From Eukaryota sp. TZLM1-RC (Eukaryota; Metamonada: BaSk clade): a DNA stretch of 64,000 nucleotides. Of the stretch, positions 46,962 to 56,545 are shown one piece after another (within the stretch, counting starts at the first letter, position 1; each line of letters opens with the position of its first letter). The stretch spans positions 706,501 to 770,500 of the forward strand of contig JAUPSS010000007.1 of assembly GCA_040285825.1 (NCBI GenBank), written 5' to 3'. The notes under the pieces were generated by a model. That model was not told the origin of the DNA. It searched no databases and saw nothing but the letters and a program-made list of their open reading frames with translations. The position numbers were made by a program, and so were the translations under genes.

Positions 46962-48261
46962 TGTTGCCTAAAGTCTATTGTAGTAAAGAGAAGTCAATGA
47001 GGAAAAGTTGATTTATTTTCTAATCATAACATATAAGCCTTAGGGCGCCAACACTGCTTCTTCCCTTTTTCAAAATACATCAGCTTATATGAATATAAAA
47101 CTAAAACTATGAACAAATAACTAAATAACTATAACTACTAAGAACTAAATACCAAATTCTGATGTTTCCTATTGTCTATTATCTTTGCAGTGATTGGGAT
47201 TCACACAAACACCGGTTTAACCTTTTCAGATCGACAATTGATGTACTATGACTTTCCTGCAATAATGTTAGTATAAAATAGTAAGCAATAACTGAAAAGG
47301 GCCTCGTTCCAAGATCTATGTGTTTGAATACTTTGTTGTGTATGTTTTAATCGCTACATGAAGACGCTCTGTTTCTTCCCTTTTTCGTAAACGAGTAACG
47401 TGGTAGTGTCGTTTAGTAAAGGTATCATGAAATCGAAGAATGGATTCGCTGATGATTATGCAGGGTCTATGTTGGATCAAGAACAACAATAAGCAAAGTA
47501 ACAAACCTCAGAAACCTGAAGGCGGCGTCTTCTGTTGTTAAAGTATTGGCTTTACGACTAAAAATATCAGAGGAGCAAGAACCGTATCTTTGCATTGTAA
47601 TACAATTACAGTGGAGGTGGAATCTTTACTCGTAACCTCGTATGTAGTCGACTTTTTTGTGTTTGGCTCCATAAAGGAGGGAGCTGCTTGAATGGATACA
47701 AGTCCATTGATTCGAGGTAAGGCTCCGCGTCCTTGTTAAGAGTTTGTAGAATCCATCACTGGAGTTGTCTTCTCCTTCCATCTCATCTAATTGAGATTGA
47801 ATTTCTTCATACTCTCCTAGTGGGGAAGACGTGTCTAAGGTGGGATTTCCATCCGTTCCCTTTGAGACAGATTCTATAATTGGGAGGGGAGAGGGAGACG
47901 GGTCCGTTCACGTTGCCTCCGAGGACAATTCTGTATTCTTGAGGGGAGAGGGAGCCGGGTCCGTTCTCGTAACCTCTTTTATGACTGAAGATGGAGGGAC
48001 CTTGGCCACTCTTTCATCTTCTTCTACTTTTAGGGAGGGGGAGGTGGGATCCGGGTTCGTTGCCTCGTTACCCTCTTTATTATGTATATGTGTATGTGTT
48101 TTTGGTTCCTGTTGCTGCATGTTAGGTGAGGAATTGGGGTCAGAGATATCTTGCTGAAAGATGTCTGACATGCTGTAAAGGTTTCTGGTTTCTGGGGATG
48201 TTTACTAGTAAAGTGCTGAAGTTATGGTATACCCTTTGACTTTAAAATGGCCAATAACTAT
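46962..48261 (-). mobile_element. Array unit 11 (1300 bp, shortest)
   Basis: Has no extra 56-bp repeat, like the left-arm copy, so gag runs in frame from 48171 through KNTELSSEAT until the TGA at 47908. Integrase remnant 47316-47504. Confidence 0.8.
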
Positions 48262-49709
48262 TGTTGCCTAAAGTCTATTGTAGTAAAGAGAAGTCAATGA
48301 GGAAAAGTTGATTTATTTTCTAATCATAACATATAAGCCTTAGGGCGCCAACACTGCTTCTTCCCTTTTTCAAAATACATCAGCTTATATGAATATAAAA
48401 CTAAAACTATGAACAAATAACTAAATAACTATAACTACTAAGAACTAAATACCAAATTCTGATGTTTCCTATTGTCTATTATCTTTGCAGTGAGTGGGAT
48501 TCACACAAACACCGGTTTAACCTTTTCAGATCGACAATTGATGTACTATGACTTTCCTGCAATAATGTTAGTATAAAATAGTAAGCAATAACTGAAAAGG
48601 GCCTCGTTCCAAGATCTATGTGTTTGAATACTTTGTTGTGTATGTTTTAATCGCTACATGAAGACGCTCTGTTTCTTCCCTTTTTCGTAAACGAGTAACG
48701 TGGTAGTGTCGTTTAGTAAAGGTATCATGGAATCGAAGAATGGATTCGCTGATGATTATGCAGGGTCTATGTTGGATCAAGAACAACAGTAAGCAAAGTA
48801 ACAAACCTCAGAAACCTGAAGGCGGCGTCTTCTGTTGTTAAAGTATTGGCTTTACGACTAAAAATATCAGAGGAGCAAGAACCGTATCTTTGCATTGTAA
48901 TACAATTACAGTGGAGGTGGAATCTTTACTCGTAACCTCGTATGTAGTCGACTTTTTTGTGTTTGGCTCCATAAAGGAGGGAGCTGCTTGAATGGATACA
49001 AGTCCATTGATTCGAGGTAAGGCTCCGCGTCCTTGTTAAGAGTTTGTAGAATCCATCACTGGAGTTGTCTTCTCCTTCCATCTCATCTAATTGAGATTGA
49101 ATTTCTTCATACTCTCCTAGTGGGGAAGACGTGTCTAAGGTGGGATTTCCATCCGTTCCCTTTGAGACAGATTCTATAATTGGGAGGGGAGAGGGAGACG
49201 GGTCCGTTCTCGTTGCCTCCGAGGACAATTCTGTATTCTTGAGGGGAGAGGGAGCCGGGTCTGTTCTCGTTACCTCATCTGTTTCTTCTTTTTCTTGAGG
49301 GGAGAGGGAGCCGGGTCCGTTCTCGTAACCTCTTTTATGACTGAAGATGGAGGGACCTTGGCCACTTTTTCATCTTCTTCTACTTTTAGGGAGGGGGAGG
49401 TGGGATCCGGGTTCGTTGCCTCGTTACCCTCTTTATTATGTATATGTGTATGTGTTTTTGGTTCCTGTTGCTGCATGTTAGGTGAGGAATTGGGGTCAGA
49501 GATATCTTGCTGAAAGATGGCTGACATGCTGTAAAGGTTTCTGGTTTCTGGGGATGTTTACTAGTAAAGTGCTGAAGTTATGGTATACCCTTTGACTTTA
49601 AAATGGCCAATAACTATTGTTGCCTAAAGTCTATTGTAGTAAAGAGAAGTCAATGAGGAAAAGTTGATTAATTTTCTAATCATAACATATAAGCCTTAGG
49701 GCGCCAACA
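48262..49709 (-). mobile_element. Array unit 12 (1356 bp) and terminal LTR
   Basis: Gag N 49270-49527 (MSAIFQQ, a D-to-A change), gag C 48926-49228, integrase remnant 48616-48804. The outermost LTR is 49618-49709. Confidence 0.8.
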
Positions 49710-49893
49710 TAGTGGTGTAATTAAGAAATTATTAGCAGTAAAAATCAAATGAATTGAATTTCTAGTGGTTGACTTGAAGAAAAGATACTTTGGAATTTGA
49801 CAAATCCAAAACTGATTGTCAATCAATCTGATTGATGACTGACAATCATATATTTCTATTTATGGTCACATCGACTGCTCATTTCTAACATTA

Positions 49894-50625
49894 ATGCTAT
49901 ACCCTTTGGCGATTCTCTTTCTTCTCCTTGGTGCTGTAAGTTCTTCTTTACTAGCTCCATCTGAAAGACAGAATGTCTATCTTTTCATTCAACGTTGTCA
50001 TCCCTCCGCTTGTGAGAATAGACACCTTGGTATGGAGAACATGTACCATGATGATGAATGGAAGATTCTGCTTCATTCTTTTGCAAGTCATCAAAGCCTT
50101 AACCACACCATTGATGTAGCTATTCTGATGACACGAATACCAAGAGTAGTAGGAGTGATACATACTACAAGAAGTGGCGTGGAATGGAACTGGAAACCTT
50201 CTTGCTTCGAGAAACCACAAATATCCCTAGGACGAGCTGCTGATTTTCGCCAAAGTTTATGCAATCTCTGCAGTTGGTACGAGGTAATGAACCTGATAGC
50301 TGTATTCTGTTCCAGAAGTTCCACAGATTGCACTCACCGACTAGTGAATCTACCTGATACACTCAGCGAAACTTGGGATAACCTCCAGATTCTGCACAAT
50401 GAATTAGTGCAACCATTTAGGTTAGATGTGGAAACCATTGGATGGATTCTCATCGGCAGTTTCATCGGTTTCGCAGTTGTTTTGCTTTGCAATAGTGATA
50501 AGTTATGGGAAATTCATGAACGTAACATGCAAGAGATATATGCAGCAGAGGCAAGGCAAGAGAGAGTGAAGTTCTTGTTGGTTAAAAAGAGAGCCCTGGA
50601 ACGTGAGCTTCAATGTCCAGTTTAG
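49894..50625 (+). CDS. Single-pass membrane protein of unknown function, right copy
   Basis: 243 codons, mirror of 27264-27995 with V14A, N68S, L205W and A230V. All seven ectodomain cysteines, the signal peptide and the membrane helix are kept. The start lies 184 bp from the outermost LTR of the array, so the LTR (with a TATA-like and an AATAAA motif) sits within the probable promoter region in both arms. In the stretch 50401-50620 I count two silent and two replacement codon changes against the left copy, which gives no clear sign of purifying selection between copies. Confidence 0.7.
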   Translation: MLYPLAILFLLLGAVSSSLLAPSERQNVYLFIQRCHPSACENRHLGMENMYHDDEWKILLHSFASHQSLNHTIDVAILMTRIPRVVGVIHTTRSGVEWNWKPSCFEKPQISLGRAADFRQSLCNLCSWYEVMNLIAVFCSRSSTDCTHRLVNLPDTLSETWDNLQILHNELVQPFRLDVETIGWILIGSFIGFAVVLLCNSDKLWEIHERNMQEIYAAEARQERVKFLLVKKRALERELQCPV

Positions 50626-50775
50626 GTTCCATATGTTACAGGAGGAGATTTCATTATTGATTGTACCAAAGCTTAAATAACGAAACGGTCAGCATCAGAA
50701 GAGGAACTGGAAACGATAGCATCATTGCTACGCCGTTTTCGAGTTTTGCAAGCCTCATTGAACTACCGATAGTTT
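50626..50775 (+). pseudogene. Possible REL remnant downstream of membrane-protein gene, right
   Basis: Mirror of 27116-27263: GGDFIIDCTKA, a TAA, then SASEEELETIASLLRRF up to a TAG, in the frame of the membrane gene. See the left copy for alternatives. Confidence 0.3.
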
Positions 50776-50779
50776 AGAG

Positions 50780-52430
50780 ACCTCAGCTGAGATTTTGGTG
50801 TTAATCGTTATAACACAGCAAATCATGTCAATTAATGCCTACTGCTGTAAAGTATTTTAAGAATTGTCAGCATGATGGTCTAGGAGTCTTTCAAAGTGAA
50901 TTGTTGGGGATCAATGATTTTAAAATTCAAAATTTTGAATTTGAGATATTTTTATTTGTGTAATTAAATATAATAAAATTCTGAAGTGATTGTAAAATTA
51001 TATTTTGACAAATTAGTAAATTGACAAGACCTGCAGTATAGATTGACAATCCTTCACAAAATTTGGAACAACAAATCCAGTTTAATATTAGTCATGCTTA
51101 GATGCTTAGTTGGAATTTTCTACACAAAAGGGGAAAATTATTGGCAAATATTAATTATTTCAAGGCTGAATAGAAAAGTATTGACTGATGTTGACTGGCT
51201 TCAATGGCTCATATCCATACGAATCATTGAATACAATGTTCTATCTTGGTTAGACTCTTCACCATTTTGTAATCATCAACACTGAATGGTAATGTGCATA
51301 CAGTCTTTCAAGTGATGTTCGGAACAACCATGTTGTTAGATACATGAACTGGTTGAAGAAAAAAGAAATCACAACAATGTCAATCGAAGCAAATTGAGCA
51401 GCTTTCAATTTCGTTATGTTGTATGATCTGATTCAAAAAATTTCGCCATGTTGTTGTATACAAAATTGATTTTTGTTCACTAAATTTCATCTAAATTGGC
51501 TGAATGTTTGAATAAACATAATTTTATAAATTTAAATGCTCATTATACTTTTCAGTTGGCAAATATAATAGGTCCTTCAAAGTTGTTGTAAATCTTTTAG
51601 TAAAGTACATCAAATTGATCCCCAAATGATTGTTCTGCAATTGGTGTGATCATCATAACCTTATGGTCGAAGTCGTAGTTTTATTTCAAGATTCATTCAG
51701 TTGCTGAATTACTGAATTAGTTTATTGTAATGATCTGTTAACTTTGTCGCAGCTTTTTCGTACAAAACAACCTAAAATGTATTTGCTTGACTTGTTTTCA
51801 TATTCAGATTCAGAACTAAGATGTAAAGGGTTAAACCAGTTATACATTATTAACTACAGATAAATGTGTGCATTAGTATTTTCCAATATTCAATGCCACG
51901 AGTGTGAACCATAATTATCAGCTTATTATTCATTTGTGAATGTCATGTGAGCATCAGCTTTGGGAACATTTGCACAATATACAATGAGCTTGGTTATTAT
52001 AAAGAATGAGTTTATTGTCACAAATACTTCAATGGCAGTGTTTTGAAGTTCAAAAAGAAGTTTTGTTTTCACGAAATTGTTTATTAATTGATTTTTTTCT
52101 AACCTCCAACTGGCTGGATCATGATGCGGTACAATTACATTGCAATATAATCTTATTGCTGATCATACCATGGCCAACCCAATAATTCGACCAAAATTAC
52201 CATACAAAAGGTGATTAATTTGTGTATTAAAAATTTCTAAAACGTTGTTAATCAGAATAATTATACTGATTCAAAATTGTGCCTTACAGTGAGTTTTGCA
52301 CTATTCTTCCAACGGAATCTGTTCTATTAGACCTTTTGCCATCCATGATTTCAACCAACAACATCTTTGACCCATTCAAGATTTCACTCTCGTTATATAT
52401 ATTTGAAGCGTATTTGTGTAATTGAATTGT
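50780..52430. other. Non-coding arm sequence, right
   Basis: Mirror of 25470-27110. The open frame at 51043-51285 differs from its mirror by an indel of several codons and many residues, so it is not supported as a gene. Confidence 0.35.
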
Positions 52431-52439
52431 GAAACTTAC

Positions 52440-52569
52440 CATCTACATCGAAATACTGGCATGTAGCTCCCATTAGACTGTCCCAATGTCTCGGCCTTAG
52501 AGTACCAGATTTCAAATCGTGCATTAGGCGCATCGATTCTTTAAAATTATTAATAATCGTTGCAACAGA
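52440..52569 (-). CDS. Dynein heavy-chain exon fragment, right copy, open
   Basis: On the minus strand: NNFKESMRLMHDLKSGTLRP then RHWDSLMGATCQYFDVDG, followed by a GTAAG donor at 52439. The arrangement DLKSxxLRxRHWxxLMxxT is characteristic of the tail-linker part of dynein heavy chains, motor subunits of cytoplasmic transport and of cilia. The frame is open here but shifted in the left copy. No preceding or following exon of the very large gene was found in either arm, so this is most likely a captured fragment. A remote possibility is a real gene with distant exons. Confidence 0.45.
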
Positions 52570-52599
52570 ACTTTAGGGTGAATAACCCTACAAATTTTA

Positions 52600-54335
52600 A
52601 AGGAAAATACTTATCTCTGGGTTCCGTCGTTGGACTCAAACCGAAGTGCACTTTATGAGAATTTTTCTTGTTTCAGCAACTTTAATGCCAGGTAGAGATC
52701 ATAATTATCCAAAATCAGTTTTTCATGGACTAAAAACTCTTTCAACATCAATATTATTTTATTGCTTGTTTATATTAAACATTTGAAAAATGAATACTGG
52801 CTCAAGGATAAAACTCAAAAGTCAACAACAAATCATGAGACAAATTCAAAAAACTGAATCATTGAGCAACTTTAAGGAAATCCTGTGAAACAACTTGAGA
52901 AATTCCTTATATTTTCGAATCTCAAGTCATATTTTAAGATATGGAAAACAATTCGAATGTGTCAATAATTTAGCATTAATTCCTTTCCTGCTCTTTCTTT
53001 TAACAATCATCTAGTATTTTCAACAAAGTTTACACTAGATACTTACATCGTTCCAAACAAGGAAACAGCAACCGGAACCAGCTATCATGTGACTTTCACA
53101 GCAGCACAAACAATGATGATACGTAACAGTGGTCTTGCTTCAACGATCACATATTTTTCTTTTAATTATACAGCAATAAAAGTTCCACTTGTTGCGTTTT
53201 GTTGCTTCTCTCTTTAAACAAATTTTTTACAATTAATAAACTCTGTAAGAACAAAAGGCTTGTTTTTAACTGTTTGAGACCAAATACGATTGAGAAAATG
53301 TTCCCTTTTTCCAACATTTAATTTGACCACATTGCAATACCCATCTTTAAGCTTAATTATAGTAGAAATTATAAACATTCACAAAATTTAATCAGTTTGT
53401 TCTACTTGGAAAAATTGATCAAAAAATATGGAATATTTTCAGTAAGAAGTTCTTCAAAATTACTTGTGAGATTCAATCACTTTTTAATTCAACTAAAAAG
53501 TGAGGTTAACACGAAGAGTTCACTCAATGAATTGTGGTTTTAATAGATCATTTAATGGTTTAATAGATTAATGAATTTTGTTTTGAATTTGGACCTTCAA
53601 AAAAGTATCATTAGAAAACAATTCAAAGTTTTGACAACTTTTCACTGCTGTGGTTGAAAATAGGTTGAATTAGCAAGGGGTGTAGATTTTACCAAGATAT
53701 AGTGAACATTGCCTGTGAAATCATTTTTTGGAACAAGGACTATACGAAAGTTCAGCAAATTGTTTTGTTTGGACAAAGAACCAATGGGAGTATTACTAGT
53801 AATCAAGCATCATTTTGGCAGTAAAATAAAATCCCAGTGTAATAAAACAAGTGATTTCAGCATGTGGGAACAATTATGTCGGCCGACCTAGGTTGTTGGT
53901 GCAAGTAGATGAGTTATTCTATATTCTTTTTGATTATTCTATATGCCAATTTGTAAAACTTTTCAAACCTAAAGAAATCTATAACATGGAACAAGAAACT
54001 CTGAAAATGTTAATGCTGGTGCCCAACGATAAATGAGCTGTGGTTGACAAGAGCCATATTGGAAAAGACATGAATCATTATGACAAGTGATTAAGAGAGC
54101 CAAATGTACACACGAATATAAAGACAGTAGGATGTTAATATTAAAGTGGATGCTCAGTCGTGTTCATGTAGGTCAGCATTCATCACAAAGGAAGCTTATA
54201 CCAAATAAACATATGGCAGAAATCATGTAGAACGCATATTGCCACAAAAACTACAGAAGTAGATGACATACATGATCTTTTACTCTATTTGAGGACGTCA
54301 ACCAGACCATTGTGTATTATTTAAGCTGAAATTAA
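52600..54335. other. Non-coding arm sequence, right
   Basis: Short open frames at 53709 and 53851 are not kept in the left arm. No gene supported. Confidence 0.35.
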
Positions 54336-54386
54336 CTCAAATTAACTTTGGATGAAATAATTCGAAATATTGATCACCCATAGCCA

Positions 54387-54698
54387 ATGACCCTTTCACT
54401 ATCAATACCTCAACAAGAATCTTACGTCACGAATAAACGAAAGCGTTACGTGACCTTCTCCAAGCGTCGGAAAACACTTGTCAGCCAGGCACATCAAATG
54501 GCTCATGAGGAAAACAATGAGGTTCTCTTGGTAACAATAACTGAAGCTGGTAATATTGCAATTTATGCCTCATCACGCCTGAAGGAAGTGGCAAACTCAC
54601 AGAGTTTTCTTGATCTGATGCAACAAAGTCTTCAGCTTCCCTTTGCTGATGTCAGTATCATTCCCTTGGAAGATCGTACGTCAGCACAGGATCTTTGA
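54387..54698 (+). CDS. MADS-box protein, SRF type, inner right copy
   Basis: 103 codons, mirror of 23198-23509. The sole residue difference is E for K after AHQMAH. The basic helix KRKRYVTFSKRRK and the strand pair NNEVLLVTITEAGN are intact. The upstream frame (LTLDEIIRNIDHP) is closed by TAG directly before the start, as in the left arm. About 410 bp around it (54341-54750) are shared with the outer copy at 55943-56352, so the inner gene is a segmental copy without the upstream Cys-rich frame. Confidence 0.75.
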   Translation: MTLSLSIPQQESYVTNKRKRYVTFSKRRKTLVSQAHQMAHEENNEVLLVTITEAGNIAIYASSRLKEVANSQSFLDLMQQSLQLPFADVSIIPLEDRTSAQDL

Positions 54699-54859
54699 TG
54701 TTTTCTACAACTTGGCTTTCGATTTAACCAATGGATACGGCAACAGCCCTGTAACCACAGCAAGCGTGAAGGACTGTTGGACTGTTGCGCATAAGCTACA
54801 ACATAAGCTAACATCCCACTGTATATTATGGAATCATTTTGGTAAAATCATTTGAACAT

Positions 54860-55640
54860 TGGTTTGGAAACATGTTACTGACATCGAACTGAGTTTTGAA
54901 ACGAAATTGTATCATTCAAATCACTGGCCAGTAGTTTTTGAATAATAAATAGATCTACAAACGTACCTTGAATTGCAGAGATCAGACAAAATTTAGGTTT
55001 GCACCGTAGATCATTTGATAATGCAGAGGATGATGAAAAACCTGCCACTAAAAATGATTTAAAACATCAGTTATTGCTTTAAATACAAAATTGGAACTAA
55101 TCAATTACCAAACTACAAATATCTTTCATGTCAACCCATTGTGCTGGGAAAGAAAAATTCATATAATTAAAACTGGTTTCAGGTCAATACCGATTAGTTT
55201 TCTTCAACATCTTTGAAATAAATAAGCAATTTTTCTTGTATTTGGACAATAACTCTACGAATCAAAATTTTATTACAAAGATCTATTATGGTACTTGGAT
55301 TGATTTGTTATTTGTCTTGAAACACAGAGAGATAAGGTTTGTAGATAATGGAACAAACAAGGAGATACTACAGGAAGTAACTGTTGGAAGGTAAACATTT
55401 CAAAATGATACGATCGTTAAAATAATAGTTGAATAACGAATCAAGTGGTGAGGAGCATGTCACCTGACAAAGAACACTGAATAACTTCTCTGACATCATA
55501 TTGGAAAACAATGGTGATTGAGAGCACAAGTTGGTGTCCAGCAATCTTCAAACTCAAAATCCGTGAGAAATGACAAAATTGTTCGTGTAGTGATTAATCG
55601 AATGTGTCAGTCCCAATTAAGTCCTCCCCTTTGTGAATTG
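54860..55640. other. Non-coding arm sequence, right
   Basis: No supported gene. A GTGAG donor-like site near 55561 is GTAAG in the left arm, which keeps a GTRAG consensus; it may belong to an upstream exon of the outer MADS gene. Confidence 0.35.
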
Positions 55641-55648
55641 CAGAAGAT

Positions 55649-55864
55649 TTGTGGCAGATCACAGATCCTTCGGAGGTGATCAAGGGAGCCAATGGTGTAC
55701 GCCATTGTGCGTTGATAGAGAACACTCTCAAGATAGTGTGTCAGTGTAGTCGATGTACCCTGACCCCTGATGTACATCCCCGTACTTATTGTAAGTTGGT
55801 GGATGTAATGATTGTGGAAGATGTGATGAACAGAAATGATGAGGCTAGAACACAGCAAAGGTGA
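55649..55864 (+). CDS. Hypothetical Cys-rich reading frame upstream of outer MADS copy (right)
   Basis: 71 codons, mirror of 22033-22248, with RHCALIENTLKIVCQCSRC and HPRTYCKLVDV. TTGCAG at 55635-55640 could be a splice acceptor. It ends RTQQR and a TGA 20 bp before the longer MADS frame opens at 55884. Whether the two are exons of one gene cannot be decided by eye. Confidence 0.3.
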   Translation: MWQITDPSEVIKGANGVRHCALIENTLKIVCQCSRCTLTPDVHPRTYCKLVDVMIVEDVMNRNDEARTQQR

Positions 55865-55988
55865 TACGTGGCTGTAGCTACTGATGCAAAAACGCCTAGT
55901 ACACCCTGTCTCCAAAAACAAGGTGAGATTGGGACTTTTTGAATTAACTTTGGATGAAATAATTCGAAATATTGATGACCCATACCCA

Positions 55989-56300
55989 ATGACCCTTTCA
56001 CTATCAATACCTCAGCAAGACTCTTACGTCACAGATAAACGAAAGCGTTACGTTACCTTCTCCAAGCGTCGGAAAACACTTGTGAGCCAGGCACATCAAA
56101 TGGCTCTTGAGGACAACAATGAGGTTCTCTTGGTAACAATAACTGAAGCTGGTAATATTGCAATTTATGCCTCATCACGGCTTAAGGAAGTGGCAAACTC
56201 ACAGAGTTTTCTTGATCTGATGCAACAAAGTCTTCAACTTTCCTCTGCTGATGCCAGTATCATCCGTTTGGAAGATCCAACGTCACCAAAGGATCCTTGA
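55989..56300 (+). CDS. MADS-box protein, SRF type, outer right copy
   Basis: 103 codons from ATGACC, the start shared by all four copies. The frame is open further up to 55884 (138 codons, with KVRLGLFELTLDEIIRNIDD) because the TAG seen in the other three copies is TAC here. The domain is complete: DKRKRYVTFSKRRKTLVSQ, NNEVLLVTITEAGN, ASSRLKEVANSQSFLDLMQQ. The longer frame suggests this copy is nearest to the ancestral gene, with the MADS domain in its C-terminal half. Role as for the inner copies. Confidence 0.75.
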   Translation: MTLSLSIPQQDSYVTDKRKRYVTFSKRRKTLVSQAHQMALEDNNEVLLVTITEAGNIAIYASSRLKEVANSQSFLDLMQQSLQLSSADASIIRLEDPTSPKDP

Positions 56301-56545
56301 TGTTTTCTACAACTTGGCTTTCGATTTAACCAATGGTTACGGCAACAGCCCTTAAGTCTGCAACGAGGACAAAGATAGATTGTGGACCCCTTGACATGGC
56401 CTACATCTTGTACATTTCTACTTTGCATTACCTTAATTACAACTTTGTTGAGATACAAAGATATAAAAGGAGATACAGCACTAAGTGGCCTTTTCTTGTC
56501 TCTCAGTTTGTTAACAATCTTTGTGTCGGCCGAGCTAATTGATTC

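Larger units (their letters stand above)
33121..49709 (-). mobile_element. Tandem array of the small LTR element: 12 units, 13 LTRs
   Basis: LTR starts at 33121, 34476, 35886, 37240, 38651, 40066, 41478, 42892, 44250, 45606, 46962, 48262 and 49618, each 92-94 bp. Neighbouring units share one LTR, the product expected from unequal exchange between LTRs. The array is flanked by TAGT at 33117-33120 and 49710-49713, the complement of the duplication around the left-arm copy, so both come from one insertion. Unit lengths are 1300, 1354-1358 or 1410-1415 bp and reflect the number of a 56-bp repeat in gag. Confidence 0.95.
32679..56545 (-). repeat. Right arm of large inverted repeat
   Basis: Reverse complement of 21382-30006 plus the expanded LTR array. 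Inner edge CTGTCTGAGTTCATG, outer edge TCGGCCGAGCTAATTG. The divergence from the left arm is uneven: very low near the centre and around 54.4-54.7 kb, higher near 52.5 kb and at the outer end. Confidence 0.93.

Noticed and set aside
33476-48804. Repeated 62-codon frame (MLLCLLLFLIQHRPC) as a separate small membrane protein
   Set aside because: Its C-terminal half aligns with the integrase end of gypsy-2, and the hydrophobic start is an artefact of reading the deletion junction. It is also shifted in several units.
49938-49956. GTAAG...CTAG segment of 19 nt inside the membrane-protein gene
   Set aside because: Removal would shift the frame of a clean 243-codon gene, so the match to splice sites is chance.
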